From: CAVXYG01 sp963766005
GTDB lineage: Bacteria; Actinomycetota; Actinomycetes; S36-B12; GCA-2699445
Assembly: GCA_963766005.1 (NCBI GenBank)
Contig: CAVXYG010000012.1
Location: 186,001-250,000, forward strand
Direction: 5' to 3'
Length of the DNA: 64,000 bases
Shown here in pieces: positions 14,854 to 23,677 of the stretch; the first letter of the stretch is position 1; each line of letters opens with the position of its first letter. The notes beneath the pieces were generated by a model. It searched no databases, had not been told where the DNA came from, and saw only the letters and a list, made by a program, of their open reading frames with translations. Both the position numbers and the translations under genes were made by a program.

Positions 14854-14981
14854 ATTGGGTGAGATAGGGGTGTATGTGCCCGATAGTGCGACACTTCTGC
14901 ATCAATTCGATTCTTTCTCCTCCGGCTTCTCCGAGGAATCGCAAGCATGTCGTTTGCTGCAAGATCGAAAGGAGCGTGCCC

Positions 14982-16310
14982 ATGCGCGTGCGACGGATCC
15001 TCGCGACCTGCCTGGCGGGTGCTGTGGGGGCTGCCGCTGTCCCTGCGGCGGTGTTGGCGCCCCCGGCGACCGCTGCCTATGCCCCGATTCCGGCTTCCGC
15101 TCCAGCGGCGCCGAATTGGAGCAACTCCACGTTGGCGCAGTCGCTGCAGAAGCTGCGCGCCGAGGTGAATGCGCGCTGGCCCAACCGGAGCAAGGCCAGC
15201 GACGGGTGGCTGGGCGACGCCTACCACCAGCGCAGCAAGTCCGACCACAACCCCGTGGGTTTCGCCAACGGCCCCGACCACGGGACTGCGGGCGTGGTGC
15301 ACGCCATCGACATCACGTCCCGGGGGATCGACACGACCGCGGTCCTCAACGCGGTCATCGGCGACGCCCGCGTCTGGTACGTCATCTACAACCGCACGAT
15401 CTGGAGCCGCAACTACAGCTGGAAGCCCCGACCGTACTTCGGCGCATCGCACACCACGCACATCCACGTCAGCCTGCGCGCCGACAGCCACTCCGCGGCG
15501 GTGCGCGCCGAGCGCGACGCGCGGCCGTGGCTGGCCGGCGTCGCCTCGGCGTCGGCGATGACCCCGAGCCAGGTCAAGGTGCTGCAGCGGGCGCTCATCG
15601 CGCGCGGGTACTCGATCCCGTCCGGCGCGACCGGGTTCCTGGGCTCGCAGACCAAGGCGGCCGTGGCGGCCTTCCAGCGCTCGCAGGGGTGGCGGGGTTC
15701 CGGCGCGGACGGCATCCCGGGCTCGCTGACGCTGGCCCGGCTCGGCCTGTCGTCCTCGGGGCCGGCGATCACGTTCGCTGCCGTGCGCACGACGGCGGCG
15801 CCGAAGGCATCGGCCTCGGGCAAGTACGTGCCCGGTGCGCGGGGCAGCCACATCAAGGCGATGCAGCAGCGGTTGATCGCCAACGGGATCCGGATCCCGT
15901 CGGGGGCGACCGGGCTGTTCGGCAACGAGACCAGGGCGGCGGTGGCGGCGTTCCAGCGCTCCCAGGGCTGGCGCGGCTCGGGCGCGGACGGCATCCCCGG
16001 CGCGGTGACGCTGGCGCGCTTGGGCGTCTCGTCGGCGCCGGCGGTGCGGACCGCGGTGGTGAAGACGACGGCGGCGCCGAAGGCATCGGCCTCGGGCAAG
16101 TACGTGCCCGGTGCGCGGGGCAGCCACATCAAGGCGATGCAGCAGCGGTTGATCGCCAACGGGATCCGGATCCCGTCGGGGGCGACCGGGCTGTTCGGCA
16201 ACGAGACCAGGGCGGCGGTGGCGGCGTTCCAGCGCTCCCAGGGCTGGCGCGGCTCGGGCGCGGACGGCATCCCCGGCGCGGTGACGCTGGCGCGCTTGGG
16301 CATCCGCTGA
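14982..16310 (+). CDS. secreted LAS-type peptidase with three peptidoglycan-binding domains
   Basis: This 442-residue protein starts with a signal peptide (MRVRRILATCLAGAVGAAAV, cleavage near AATAAYA). The catalytic part (about residues 50-180) has the zinc ligand pattern of LAS metallopeptidases: His in SDHNP, Asp in VVHAIDI and His in THIHVSL. It is followed by three PG_binding_1 domains (about 190-250, 280-345, 370-440), each with a run such as TKAAVAAFQRSQGW, that anchor it to the cell wall. It should be an exported wall hydrolase (D-Ala-D-Ala carboxypeptidase or endopeptidase type). The AAAGGAG site seven bases before ATG 14982 fixes the start. The last two domains are identical at DNA level. 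Confidence 0.82.
   Translation: MRVRRILATCLAGAVGAAAVPAAVLAPPATAAYAPIPASAPAAPNWSNSTLAQSLQKLRAEVNARWPNRSKASDGWLGDAYHQRSKSDHNPVGFANGPDHGTAGVVHAIDITSRGIDTTAVLNAVIGDARVWYVIYNRTIWSRNYSWKPRPYFGASHTTHIHVSLRADSHSAAVRAERDARPWLAGVASASAMTPSQVKVLQRALIARGYSIPSGATGFLGSQTKAAVAAFQRSQGWRGSGADGIPGSLTLARLGLSSSGPAITFAAVRTTAAPKASASGKYVPGARGSHIKAMQQRLIANGIRIPSGATGLFGNETRAAVAAFQRSQGWRGSGADGIPGAVTLARLGVSSAPAVRTAVVKTTAAPKASASGKYVPGARGSHIKAMQQRLIANGIRIPSGATGLFGNETRAAVAAFQRSQGWRGSGADGIPGAVTLARLGIR
15789..16301 (+). repeat. 237-bp perfect direct repeat (two copies) within the peptidase gene
   Basis: Bases 15789-16025 and 16065-16301 are identical over 237 bp, at an offset of 276 bp. The offset is a multiple of three, so both copies are in frame. 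They encode the linker and the second and third peptidoglycan-binding domains. The first domain (about 15560-15750) has diverged, so only the last duplication is recent or kept uniform by gene conversion. Confidence 0.92.
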
Positions 16311-16342
16311 CTCGGCATCTGCTGACGCCGCATCCGCCGGAG

Positions 16343-16373
16343 TTGCGGCTGACGCAGCGTCAACTCCTACGCT
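16343..16373 (+). promoter_or_regulatory. MerR-type promoter with 19-bp spacer and operator palindrome
   Basis: A -35 TTGCGG (16343-16348) and a -10 TACGCT (16368-16373) are separated by 19 bp, the over-long spacer typical of promoters activated by MerR proteins. The spacer holds the palindrome GACGC-A-GCGTC, flanked by AGTTG and CAACT. The start codon of the MerR gene follows seven bases after the -10, so the gene is probably autoregulated and leaderless. Confidence 0.68.
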
Positions 16374-16380
16374 GGTCGGC

Positions 16381-17136
16381 ATGGAGGCAAGCACCGCCGA
16401 GGTCGTCCGACTGACCGGCACCACGAGCAGGACGCTGCGCTACTACGATGCCACCGGACTGCTGCGGCCCAGCCGTATCGGCGCCGGCGGCCTGCGCTAC
16501 TACGACGGGCCAGCGCTGCAGCGGCTGCAGCGGATCCTGCTGCTGCGCCGAGCCGGTCTCGGGCTGCGCAGGATCGGCGAGCTGCTCGACGGCGGGATCA
16601 GCGACATCGACGCGCTGCGCGAGCACGTGGCCGACCTCCACGCCGAGCGGTCCCGGATCGACCGGCAGATCGCCGCGCTGGACCGAACCATCGCGGCAGC
16701 GGACGAAGGCAGGTGGCTGATGGCCGAGGAGATGCTGGACGGATTCGACAACTCTGCCTACCGCCAGGAGGTGGAGCAGCGGTGGGGCGAGCAGGCCTAC
16801 GCGCGCAGCGCCGACTGGTGGAGCGGGCTCGGTGACGCCGCGCGCGCGGACTTCCTCGAGGAGAGCGCCGCCTTGGCGGGCGCCTGGATCGGGGCCCACG
16901 CTGCAGGGCTTCCGATCGACAGCGACGCGGTCCAGTCGCTGGTCGCCCGGCACATCGCCTGGATCGGACGTGCCTGGGGCGGGGTGGAGCCGGCATCCGA
17001 GCAGATCGTGGGCCTGGCGCAGATGTACCCCCGAGACGAGCGCTTCGCCGCTAGCTACGGCGGGGTGGAGGGCGCGCGGTACGTGCGGGACGCCCTGATT
17101 GCTGCAGTGTCCTCCCAGGCCGGGGATGCCTCCTAG
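16381..17136 (+). CDS. MerR regulator with TipAS antibiotic-recognition domain
   Basis: This 251-residue protein has an N-terminal MerR helix-turn-helix (VVRLTGTTSRTLRYYDATGLL, GGLRYYDGPAL), a coiled-coil dimer helix (about residues 75-115, DALREHVADLHAERSRIDRQIAALD) and a C-terminal all-helical TipAS domain (FDNSAYRQEVEQRWGEQAYARS onward). TipAL-type proteins bind thiopeptides or other amphipathic drugs and activate their own and exporter promoters. The upstream promoter carries the 19-bp spacer they need. The stop overlaps by four bases the stop of the convergent antiporter gene. Confidence 0.88.
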   Translation: MEASTAEVVRLTGTTSRTLRYYDATGLLRPSRIGAGGLRYYDGPALQRLQRILLLRRAGLGLRRIGELLDGGISDIDALREHVADLHAERSRIDRQIAALDRTIAAADEGRWLMAEEMLDGFDNSAYRQEVEQRWGEQAYARSADWWSGLGDAARADFLEESAALAGAWIGAHAAGLPIDSDAVQSLVARHIAWIGRAWGGVEPASEQIVGLAQMYPRDERFAASYGGVEGARYVRDALIAAVSSQAGDAS

Positions 17137-18335
17137 GAACCGGTGCCGGGCGAGGGCGAATTGCGCTCGCCCGGCACCGCGGCCTCGGGCTGGGGCGCGC
17201 TGCGCAGCGCGACGGCGATCGTCGGGAAGACGATGACGCTGAGGACTCCGGCCGCGACGAGCGCGGCGGCCTCGCCGGAGGGCATGATGCCGTCCGCGAC
17301 CGCGATCGAGGTCAGGGCGACCAGCAGGGGCAGCGCCGTGGCGGAGAAGAGCCCGAGCTGCCACTGCTGGGTCCGGTCGAGGTCGGCGCGGTACAGCCAC
17401 AGGTTGGGCAGTCCGCGCACGGCGAAGAGCAGGACGAAGAAGGAGACCGTGAGCCACGGGCTGTCCCCGATGGCATCGAGATCCAGCACCATGCCGGAGT
17501 AGACGAAGAAGATCGGGATGAAGAAGCCGTAGCCGATCGCGTCCAGCTTCGCCTCCAGTTGCGGGACGTCGCCCGGCGACCAATACCGCAGCACCATGCC
17601 GGCCAGGAACGCCCCCATGACGATGTCGATGCTCAGCGCCTCGGCGACGAGCAGCAGCGCCACCAGCACCACGATGGCCCACCGCAGGGTCGCCTGGCTC
17701 GTCGCGTGCTCCGGCAGACCGAGTCGCTCGCCCCAGCCCCGCTCCCGGCCGACGTCGATGAGCTTCACGATGCCGAGCGCCCACACGCCCAGCGCCGCGA
17801 TCGCCAGCAGCCCTGTCGCGAAGCCGCGCGAGGTGAGCAGCAGCGCCATGGCCAGGATCGGCAGGATCTCGCCCACGGCACCGGCGGACAGCACATACGG
17901 TCCGAGCCGGCCGGGCACGAGTTCTGCCTCGCGCAGGATGGGCAGCAGCGTCCCCAGTGCCGTGGTCGTCAGTCCGATGGCGACCGCGATCGGCGCCGTG
18001 ACGGCGCCTGCCAACGTCAGGACCGTCGTCGCGATGAGTCCCAGGCCGGCCGACACCCACCAGGATCGCAACGCCAATCGACCGGGCTGCTGCCGGAACA
18101 GCCGCGGCTCGATCTCGTAGCCGGCCAGCAGGAACAGGAAGCCCAGGCCGATATCGGACAGCAGCGCCAGGTCCGACGGCACGGCGATGTCCAGCGCCTG
18201 CGGCCCGATGAGGATGCCGCCCAGCAGCATGAAGACGACCGGCGCCAGCGGCGGTCCGGGCAGCACGGCACGCAGCACCGGTGCCATCGCGGCCACCACC
18301 ACCACAGCCAGCAGCGATGCCAGCCCGGTCTCCAT
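17133..18335 (-). CDS. CPA2-family cation:proton antiporter (Kef/NapA type)
   Basis: A 400-residue membrane protein with about 12 helices. Recognisable CPA2 features are the start LASLLAVVVVAAMAPVLRAVL, the helix VVFMLLGGILIGPQAL, the motif GLGFLFLLAGYEI and the later segment IVMGAFLAGMVLRY. These exchange Na+ or K+ for protons. There is no C-terminal TrkA-N domain, so gating by nucleotides is not expected. ATG 18335 is used instead of longer frames because TAGCGT on the reverse strand ends seven bases upstream. It is divergent from the ClC gene, suggesting joint ion homeostasis, though this is inference. Confidence 0.85.
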   Translation of the reverse strand: METGLASLLAVVVVAAMAPVLRAVLPGPPLAPVVFMLLGGILIGPQALDIAVPSDLALLSDIGLGFLFLLAGYEIEPRLFRQQPGRLALRSWWVSAGLGLIATTVLTLAGAVTAPIAVAIGLTTTALGTLLPILREAELVPGRLGPYVLSAGAVGEILPILAMALLLTSRGFATGLLAIAALGVWALGIVKLIDVGRERGWGERLGLPEHATSQATLRWAIVVLVALLLVAEALSIDIVMGAFLAGMVLRYWSPGDVPQLEAKLDAIGYGFFIPIFFVYSGMVLDLDAIGDSPWLTVSFFVLLFAVRGLPNLWLYRADLDRTQQWQLGLFSATALPLLVALTSIAVADGIMPSGEAAALVAAGVLSVIVFPTIAVALRSAPQPEAAVPGERNSPSPGTGS

Positions 18336-18559
18336 GGCCGTCACGCTAGCGTTGGCGTCCGCCCGGGGTGGGCAGGTTGAGCGCAGCCGCGCGACGATCC
18401 GGCGGACGGGGTGCCCGGGGACCGGCCCTCCGGCCACCGTGGATGCCAGGGGCCCGGCGATCCGGCAGGCACCCGGCTGTCCGGGCGCCGGCATGCGTCG
18501 CGGTGCTACCGTGCCGGTGTCCTGCGAGGAATCGGTGAGGAAGGCGGCGGACGCGGCGT

Positions 18560-19975
18560 ATGAACGCGATGCCCCGAGACGGTCGCCTCGCCCGGACGGC
18601 GCGGCGGGCCCACCGCTACGGCGCCGACTCCCACATCCTGGTCCTGAGCACGATCGTCGGGGTCGTCGCGGGATTCGGCGCACTGGTGTTCCGCTGGGCG
18701 CTGGACGTCGCGACGCACCTCTTGCTCGTGAACATCGGCGGCTACACGCCCGCCACGACGATCGGTGAGGGCGGCGGCACCCCGGATTCGGACTTCAGCC
18801 GCCCCTGGGCGATCCCGCTCACCGTCGCCCTCGGCGGCCTGATCGCCGGCATCCTCGTCTACGCCTTCGCCCCCGAGGCCGAGGGCCATGGCACGGACGC
18901 CGCGATTCACGCCGTTCACCACAACCCCACCGGCATCCGGCCCAGGGTGGTGCTGGTGAAACTCGTGGCCTCGGCCATCACGATCGGATCGGGTGGTTCC
19001 GGCGGTCGGGAGGGCCCGACAGCCCAGATCAGCGCCGGTGCGGCCTCCACCCTGGCACGCTGGCTGCATCTGCCGCGGGAGCGCGCCCAGATCCTGGTGA
19101 TCGCTGGCATCGCGGCAGGGATCGCGGCCATCTTCCGTGCCCCGCTCGGCGGCACTGTCCTCGGCGTGGAACTGCTGTACCGCAGGGACTTCAAGGCCGA
19201 CGCGCTGATGCCCAGCCTCTTCGCCTCGATCGCCGGCTACATCACCTACGGCCTGGTCGACGGCTTCACCCCGGTGTTCGGCGATCAGGGCGACCTGACG
19301 TTCACGACCTCCTGGCAGTTCGCCTGGATGGCAGTCCTGGGGCTGCTCGCCGGAGTTGTCGCGCGGTGGTACGCGGGTGCGTTCTACGGGGTGATGGATT
19401 TCTGCCGCACGCTGTCGATCCCGCGCTGGCTCCTCCCGGGACTGGCTGGCTTCCTCGTCGGGCTCATCGGCCTGGCGGTCCCCGGCGTGCTCGGCACCGG
19501 CTACGGCACGGTGCAGGAGTTCCTCAGCGCCGATGCGGTCCTCGCGGTCCCGATCCTGCTGCTCATCATCACGCCGCTGGCCAAGATCCTCGCCACCGCG
19601 CTGTCGATCGGGTCCGGTGGATCCGGCGGTATCTTCGGCCCGGGCATGGTCATCGGCGCGACGCTGGGGGCTGCGCTGTGGCGCATCTTGACCGAGGTCA
19701 CGCCGCTGGTGGGCCTGGAGTCCACCGTTGGCCCGTCGCCGTCGGTGTACGTCGTGGTCGGGATGGCCGTGGTGTTCGGGTCCATCTCGCATGCGCCGAT
19801 CGCGATGCTGCTGATGGTGGCCGAGATGACCGGCAACCTCGCTCTGGTGCCGATGGCGATGCTGGCCATGGCGGTCTCCAGCCTCGTGGTGGGCGACAAG
19901 ACGATCTACCGCAGCCAGTTGGCCACGAGGGAGGACGACCAGGCCGTCCGCGAGGTCGGCGGACCCGCGACCTGA
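18560..19975 (+). CDS. ClC-family chloride channel or Cl-/H+ antiporter
   Basis: The 471-residue protein shows the ClC selectivity-filter motifs: GSGGSGGREGP (about residues 143-153, with the gating glutamate in GREGP) and GSGGSGGIFGPGM in the second half, with SHAPIAMLLMVAEMTGN near the C-terminus. The usual GSGIP motif is replaced by GHGTDAA, as in a subset of bacterial ClCs. No CBS domains follow. It moves chloride or a similar anion across the membrane. ATG 18560 is the first start; ATG 18569 is possible. No strong Shine-Dalgarno is close. A small hairpin follows the stop. Confidence 0.88.
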   Translation: MNAMPRDGRLARTARRAHRYGADSHILVLSTIVGVVAGFGALVFRWALDVATHLLLVNIGGYTPATTIGEGGGTPDSDFSRPWAIPLTVALGGLIAGILVYAFAPEAEGHGTDAAIHAVHHNPTGIRPRVVLVKLVASAITIGSGGSGGREGPTAQISAGAASTLARWLHLPRERAQILVIAGIAAGIAAIFRAPLGGTVLGVELLYRRDFKADALMPSLFASIAGYITYGLVDGFTPVFGDQGDLTFTTSWQFAWMAVLGLLAGVVARWYAGAFYGVMDFCRTLSIPRWLLPGLAGFLVGLIGLAVPGVLGTGYGTVQEFLSADAVLAVPILLLIITPLAKILATALSIGSGGSGGIFGPGMVIGATLGAALWRILTEVTPLVGLESTVGPSPSVYVVVGMAVVFGSISHAPIAMLLMVAEMTGNLALVPMAMLAMAVSSLVVGDKTIYRSQLATREDDQAVREVGGPAT

Positions 19976-19988
19976 GCCCGGCTCGGGC
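19976..19988 (+). terminator. short hairpin after the ClC gene
   Basis: GCCCG-GCT-CGGGC begins on the base after the stop codon. The stem is G+C-rich but there is no T tract, so termination is possible but not certain. Confidence 0.28.
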
Positions 19989-20074
19989 CTGCTCCGCTGC
20001 CCGGCGCCCGTTGTGGCTGCCTCGCCGCTCTTCCCCTGGGCCGGCCGCGCCGCCGCCGGGGGTACGGTGAGCAG

Positions 20075-20257
20075 ATGGAACTGAACCTGGAGGAACCCTC
20101 GACGGTCATCCTTCTGGCGGTGCTCGCGCTCGGGGGCCTGGCGATCATCCTGCGTGTGCTGGGCATGGCGCTCAAGGCGATCCTGGCCGTGGTCGTGGTG
20201 GCCGGCATCGCCGGCGGCGTCTACCTCTACTCCACCGACGCCCTGCCGACGACCTGA
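20075..20257 (+). CDS. small membrane protein (60 aa)
   Basis: A 60-residue protein with two predicted membrane helices (about residues 11-30 and 34-52: TVILLAVLALGGLAIILRVL, LKAILAVVVVAGIAGGVYLY). No family was recognised. Support for a real gene is the TACGGT hexamer at 20063-20068, ending six bases before the ATG, exactly the leaderless spacing seen for neighbouring genes. It converges with rlmB. Confidence 0.6.
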   Translation: MELNLEEPSTVILLAVLALGGLAIILRVLGMALKAILAVVVVAGIAGGVYLYSTDALPTT

Positions 20258-20312
20258 GCCCCGGGGTCGCTGGCACGCCCCGCACGGTGATGCCGCTGCA
20301 CCTCGGTCGGTG

Positions 20313-21242
20313 TCAGCGGCGGCGCGAGATCTCGTACAGCGCGATCCCGGCCGCGACGCTGGCGTTGAGCGACTCGGTGCCGGCGGACATGGGAATCCGT
20401 GCGACGAGGTCGCAGGTCTCGGCGGTCAGCCGTGCCAATCCGGAGCCCTCCGACCCGACCGCGACGACCAGCGGCCCGGCGATCAACCGGTCGCTGAGCT
20501 GGTTCAGGTCGGTGCCACCGGCACCGTCGAGGCCGACGACGAAGTAGCCCTGGCGCTGCAGATCCTGCAATGCCTGCACGAGGTTGCCCACCCGTGCCAC
20601 CGGAAGTCGGGCCAGCGCACCGGCGGAGGCCTTCCAGGCGCCGGCCGTCACCGGTGCCGAGCGCCGCGTCGGCACCAGCAGGCCGTCGGCGGCAAACGCA
20701 GCCGCGCTGCGCGCGATGGCACCGAGGTTGTGCGGGTCGGTGATGTGGTCCAGCGCGACGAGCAGGCCGGTGGTACCGGGCACGATGTCGGCGGGATCGG
20801 CATAGTCGAACGGCGCCGTCGTCAGCGCGATGCCCTGGTTGTGCTGCGTGTCGGCGGCGCGGTCGAGCTCGAGCCGGGTGGCCCTCGTGATGGGCAGGTT
20901 GCGCTGGTTGGCCAGGGCGATGGCCGCGCGGACCCGGTCGTCGGCCTCGATGGTGTCGAGCACGATCAGCCCGGTGGCAGGCACCCCTGCCGCGAGCGCC
21001 TCGGCGACGGCATTGCGCCCGGCGATCACGTCGCCCCGGGTCGGCGCGCTCGGTTTCCCCGAACCGCCGTCCTGAGCCCGCCGCGAGCGCCGCGCCGCGG
21101 GATGGCCGGTGCGCTCGGCGGCCTTGGGCGTGGGCCCTTTGGCCTGCAGCCCCTTGCGGCGCTGGCCACCGGAGCCGACGGTGGCACCCTTCTTGCTGCC
21201 GGATCCGCGGGTCGCACCGCGGCGCTGCGAGTTGCCAGCCAT
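20313..21242 (-). CDS. rlmB: 23S rRNA (guanosine-2'-O)-methyltransferase RlmB (TrmH/SpoU family)
   Basis: A 309-residue protein. After a basic, Gly/Lys-rich extension of about 70 residues comes the substrate-binding domain (VIAGRNAVAEALAAG) and the SpoU knot domain with its three motifs: ITDPHNLGAIARSAAAFAAD, VVAVGSEGSGL and IPMSAGTESLNASVAAGIALYE. It methylates a guanosine ribose in 23S rRNA. The ATG shares one base with the cysS stop (TGATG) and has AGGAG upstream, so the two are co-translated. The cysS-rlmB order is the mycobacterial one. Confidence 0.92.
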   Translation of the reverse strand: MAGNSQRRGATRGSGSKKGATVGSGGQRRKGLQAKGPTPKAAERTGHPAARRSRRAQDGGSGKPSAPTRGDVIAGRNAVAEALAAGVPATGLIVLDTIEADDRVRAAIALANQRNLPITRATRLELDRAADTQHNQGIALTTAPFDYADPADIVPGTTGLLVALDHITDPHNLGAIARSAAAFAADGLLVPTRRSAPVTAGAWKASAGALARLPVARVGNLVQALQDLQRQGYFVVGLDGAGGTDLNQLSDRLIAGPLVVAVGSEGSGLARLTAETCDLVARIPMSAGTESLNASVAAGIALYEISRRR

Positions 21243-22636
21243 CAGGTCTCCTGTCGTAGTGACCACCGCGTGCCAGCCGGGGTGTCCTCGATCTCGACGC
21301 CCAGCGCGACGAGTCTTGCGCGGATCGCATCGGCGGCGGCGAAGTCGCGCTCGCCCCGCGCCTGCTGCCGCTGCTGCAGCAGATCGTTGACCAGAGCACT
21401 GGCCAGGGGCGCGTAGGCGTCGTTGGACCCACCGCCCCAGTGGGGATCGAGCGGATCGAAGCCGAGGATGGCGGCCATGGCGCGGACCTCCGCCAGCGCG
21501 ACGGCCACCGCATCGGCATCGCGCGCCGCCAGCGCGCTGTTGCCCCGCCCGACGGTCGTGTGCAGCACGGCCAGCGCCGCCGGAACCCCGAGGTCGTCGT
21601 CCATAGCAGCGGCGAAGTGCTGCGGGACCGCCGCAGCAGCGGTCGCAGCGCCGACCTCTTCCGTCGCTTTCCAGACGAAGGACTCGATGCGCCGGTACCC
21701 GGCGGCGGACTCCTGGAGGGCTTCCGGCGAGTACTCGATCATGCTCCGGTAGTGCGCCGCCGACAAGTAGTAGCGCAACTCGACCGGCCGAACCTGCTCC
21801 AGCAGCGCGCGGATGAGCAAGGCATTGCCGAGCGACTTGCCCATCTTCTCCCCGCCCACGGTGACCCAGGCGTTGTGCATCCAGTACTGGGCGAAGTCGT
21901 CGCCGGCCGCTCGAGACTGGGCCCGCTCATTCTCGTGGTGCGGGAACACCAGGTCCAGGCCGCCGCCGTGGATGTCGAAGGCCGCTCCGCAGTACTTGCC
22001 CGCCATGGCAGAGCATTCCAGGTGCCAGCCGGGTCGCCCGTGTCCCCAAGGCGTGGGCCAGGACGGCTCGCCAGGCTTCGCGGACTTCCACAGCGCGAAG
22101 TCGCGGGGGTCTCGCTTCGCGGTGGAGGCGGAGTCCAATGCGGGGTGCATGTCGGCCACCCGCTGTCCGCTCAGCGCCCCGTAGTCGGCGAAGCTCGCCA
22201 CGTCGAAGTACACGTCACCGTCGGCCGCGTAGGCGTGACCGGCATCGATGAGGCGCTGCATCAGCGTGATCATCTCGGGCACGTGCCCGGTCGCGCGCGG
22301 CTCGTAGGTCGGCGGCAGGCAGTGCAGCGCATCGTAGGCCGCCGCGAACGCCCGCTCGTTGATCATGGCCCAGGCCCACCAGGGGTATCCGGCCTCGGCG
22401 GACTTGGCGAGGATCTTGTCGTCGATGTCGGTCACGTTGCGCACGTAGACCACACGCTGACCCGCGTGCTCGAGCCAGCGGCGCAAGATGTCGAAGTTCA
22501 CGCTGCTGCGGACATGGCCGATATGGGGCTCGGACTGCACCGTCGCCCCGCACAGGTAGATCGACACCTGCCCGGGCGTGATGGGGGCGAAGTCCCGCTG
22601 GGAGCGGGTGCCGGTGTCGTAGATGCGCAGAGCCAC
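21242..22636 (-). CDS. cysS: cysteinyl-tRNA synthetase
   Basis: The 464-residue class I synthetase has the HIGH motif in SEPHIGHVRSSVNFD (about residues 36-41), the KMSKS motif as EKMGKSLGN (near 267), and zinc ligands in YLCGATVQ, WHLECSAMA and FPHHENE. It charges tRNA-Cys. The start is a GTG six bases after TAGCCT on the reverse strand; no Shine-Dalgarno, so probably leaderless. It is co-transcribed with rlmB. Confidence 0.95.
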   Translation of the reverse strand: MALRIYDTGTRSQRDFAPITPGQVSIYLCGATVQSEPHIGHVRSSVNFDILRRWLEHAGQRVVYVRNVTDIDDKILAKSAEAGYPWWAWAMINERAFAAAYDALHCLPPTYEPRATGHVPEMITLMQRLIDAGHAYAADGDVYFDVASFADYGALSGQRVADMHPALDSASTAKRDPRDFALWKSAKPGEPSWPTPWGHGRPGWHLECSAMAGKYCGAAFDIHGGGLDLVFPHHENERAQSRAAGDDFAQYWMHNAWVTVGGEKMGKSLGNALLIRALLEQVRPVELRYYLSAAHYRSMIEYSPEALQESAAGYRRIESFVWKATEEVGAATAAAAVPQHFAAAMDDDLGVPAALAVLHTTVGRGNSALAARDADAVAVALAEVRAMAAILGFDPLDPHWGGGSNDAYAPLASALVNDLLQQRQQARGERDFAAADAIRARLVALGVEIEDTPAGTRWSLRQET

Positions 22637-22705
22637 TGTTCCAGGCTACCGATGCCGCGGTCTGCCGCGCCGATCGACGGTGCGACCGCGCGGCAGACTA
22701 GCCCC

Positions 22706-23677
22706 ATGACCAGGTATGCGGTGGTGGGAGTGGGCGGCGTCGGGGGCTTCTACGGGATCCACCTCGCCCGCACCGGCGCCGAGGTGCACTTCCTCATCCG
22801 TTCGGAGGAGCCAGCCGACGGCGTGCTGCACCTGCAGTCCGGCGATCACCTCTGGCAGGTGCGCGATGGTGTGGACTGCAGCATCCATCGGCGGTGGGAG
22901 GACCTGCCGCAGGTCGACGTGGCGATCGTGGCGGTGAAGGCCACCGCCAACGCCGACGTCGTCGCGCGCCTTCCTCGCATCCTGGGTGAGGGCGGCGCAG
23001 TCGTCCTGGTCCAGAACGGGATCGACGCAGAACCGGCGTATGCCGCGGCGCTGCCGCACGGCGTGGACATCGTCGGGGGGCTGGCGTTTCTCGCCGCCCA
23101 TCGTGCCGCACCCGGCCGGTTCGTCCACGTCGACTACGGCGCGCTCACCCTGGGGCGCTATCGCGACGCCTACGAGCCGGGAGACGGCAGTGCGGCGATG
23201 GCGGCGCTGGCGCGTGATCTCCTGCGGGCTGGCGTGGCAGTGGTGCAGACCCAGGACCTGCTTGCCGCGAGGTGGCAGAAGCTGGTGTGGAACATCCCCT
23301 TCAACGGACTGACGACCCTGCTCGATGCACGTACCGACGCGCTCATGGCGGACCCCGCGGCGACCCGCCTCGTCGCCGGCCTCATGGCCGAGGTCGTGGC
23401 CGCCGCGAGTGGTGATGGCCGGGAACTCCCGACCGACCTGATCGATCGGATGCTCGCCATGACGCGCCTGATGCGGTCCTACGCGCCGAGCATGAAACTG
23501 GACTTCGAGCACGGGCGGCCGCTGGAGGTGGACGCGATGTATCGTGCCGCGCTGCGACGGGCGGAGCGCTCCGGCGCGGCGATGCCGCAGACGCGGATGC
23601 TAGCCGACGCACTGGAGTTCCTCGACGGCCGGAACCGGCGGGAGCCGAGGCAGGTCAGCGACCCTGCGGACCGGTGA
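22706..23677 (+). CDS. 2-dehydropantoate 2-reductase-family protein (PanE/ApbA-like)
   Basis: A 323-residue protein with an N-terminal NADP-binding fold (YAVVGVGGVGGFYGIHLARTGAEVHFLIR), the AIVAVKATANAD segment carrying the likely catalytic lysine, and a C-terminal helical domain with KLVWNIPFNGLTTLLDA, where the Asn matches the conserved catalytic region of ketopantoate reductases. It could supply pantoate for coenzyme A, but PanE-like proteins acting on other 2-keto acids are common and no pan genes are nearby. It is divergent from cysS. No ribosome binding site is evident. Confidence 0.82.
   Translation: MTRYAVVGVGGVGGFYGIHLARTGAEVHFLIRSEEPADGVLHLQSGDHLWQVRDGVDCSIHRRWEDLPQVDVAIVAVKATANADVVARLPRILGEGGAVVLVQNGIDAEPAYAAALPHGVDIVGGLAFLAAHRAAPGRFVHVDYGALTLGRYRDAYEPGDGSAAMAALARDLLRAGVAVVQTQDLLAARWQKLVWNIPFNGLTTLLDARTDALMADPAATRLVAGLMAEVVAAASGDGRELPTDLIDRMLAMTRLMRSYAPSMKLDFEHGRPLEVDAMYRAALRRAERSGAAMPQTRMLADALEFLDGRNRREPRQVSDPADR

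Larger units (their letters stand above)
14529..14981. other. 453-bp intergenic region with structured DNA and an AT-richer leader
   Basis: The stretch separates the divergent DUF2461 and peptidase genes. It has no convincing gene. It contains a nested inverted repeat (14685-14742), and in its last 160 bases the G+C content falls clearly below the surroundings, forming the upstream region of the peptidase gene. Confidence 0.6.

Noticed and set aside
14826..14981. Leader of the wall peptidase considered as a c-di-AMP (ydaO-type) riboswitch
   Set aside because: Such riboswitches do precede wall hydrolases in actinobacteria, but the conserved core sequences were not found by eye.
14982..16310. 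Peptidase with wall-binding domains as a prophage endolysin
   Set aside because: It has an export signal and no phage genes nearby; a housekeeping wall hydrolase is more likely.
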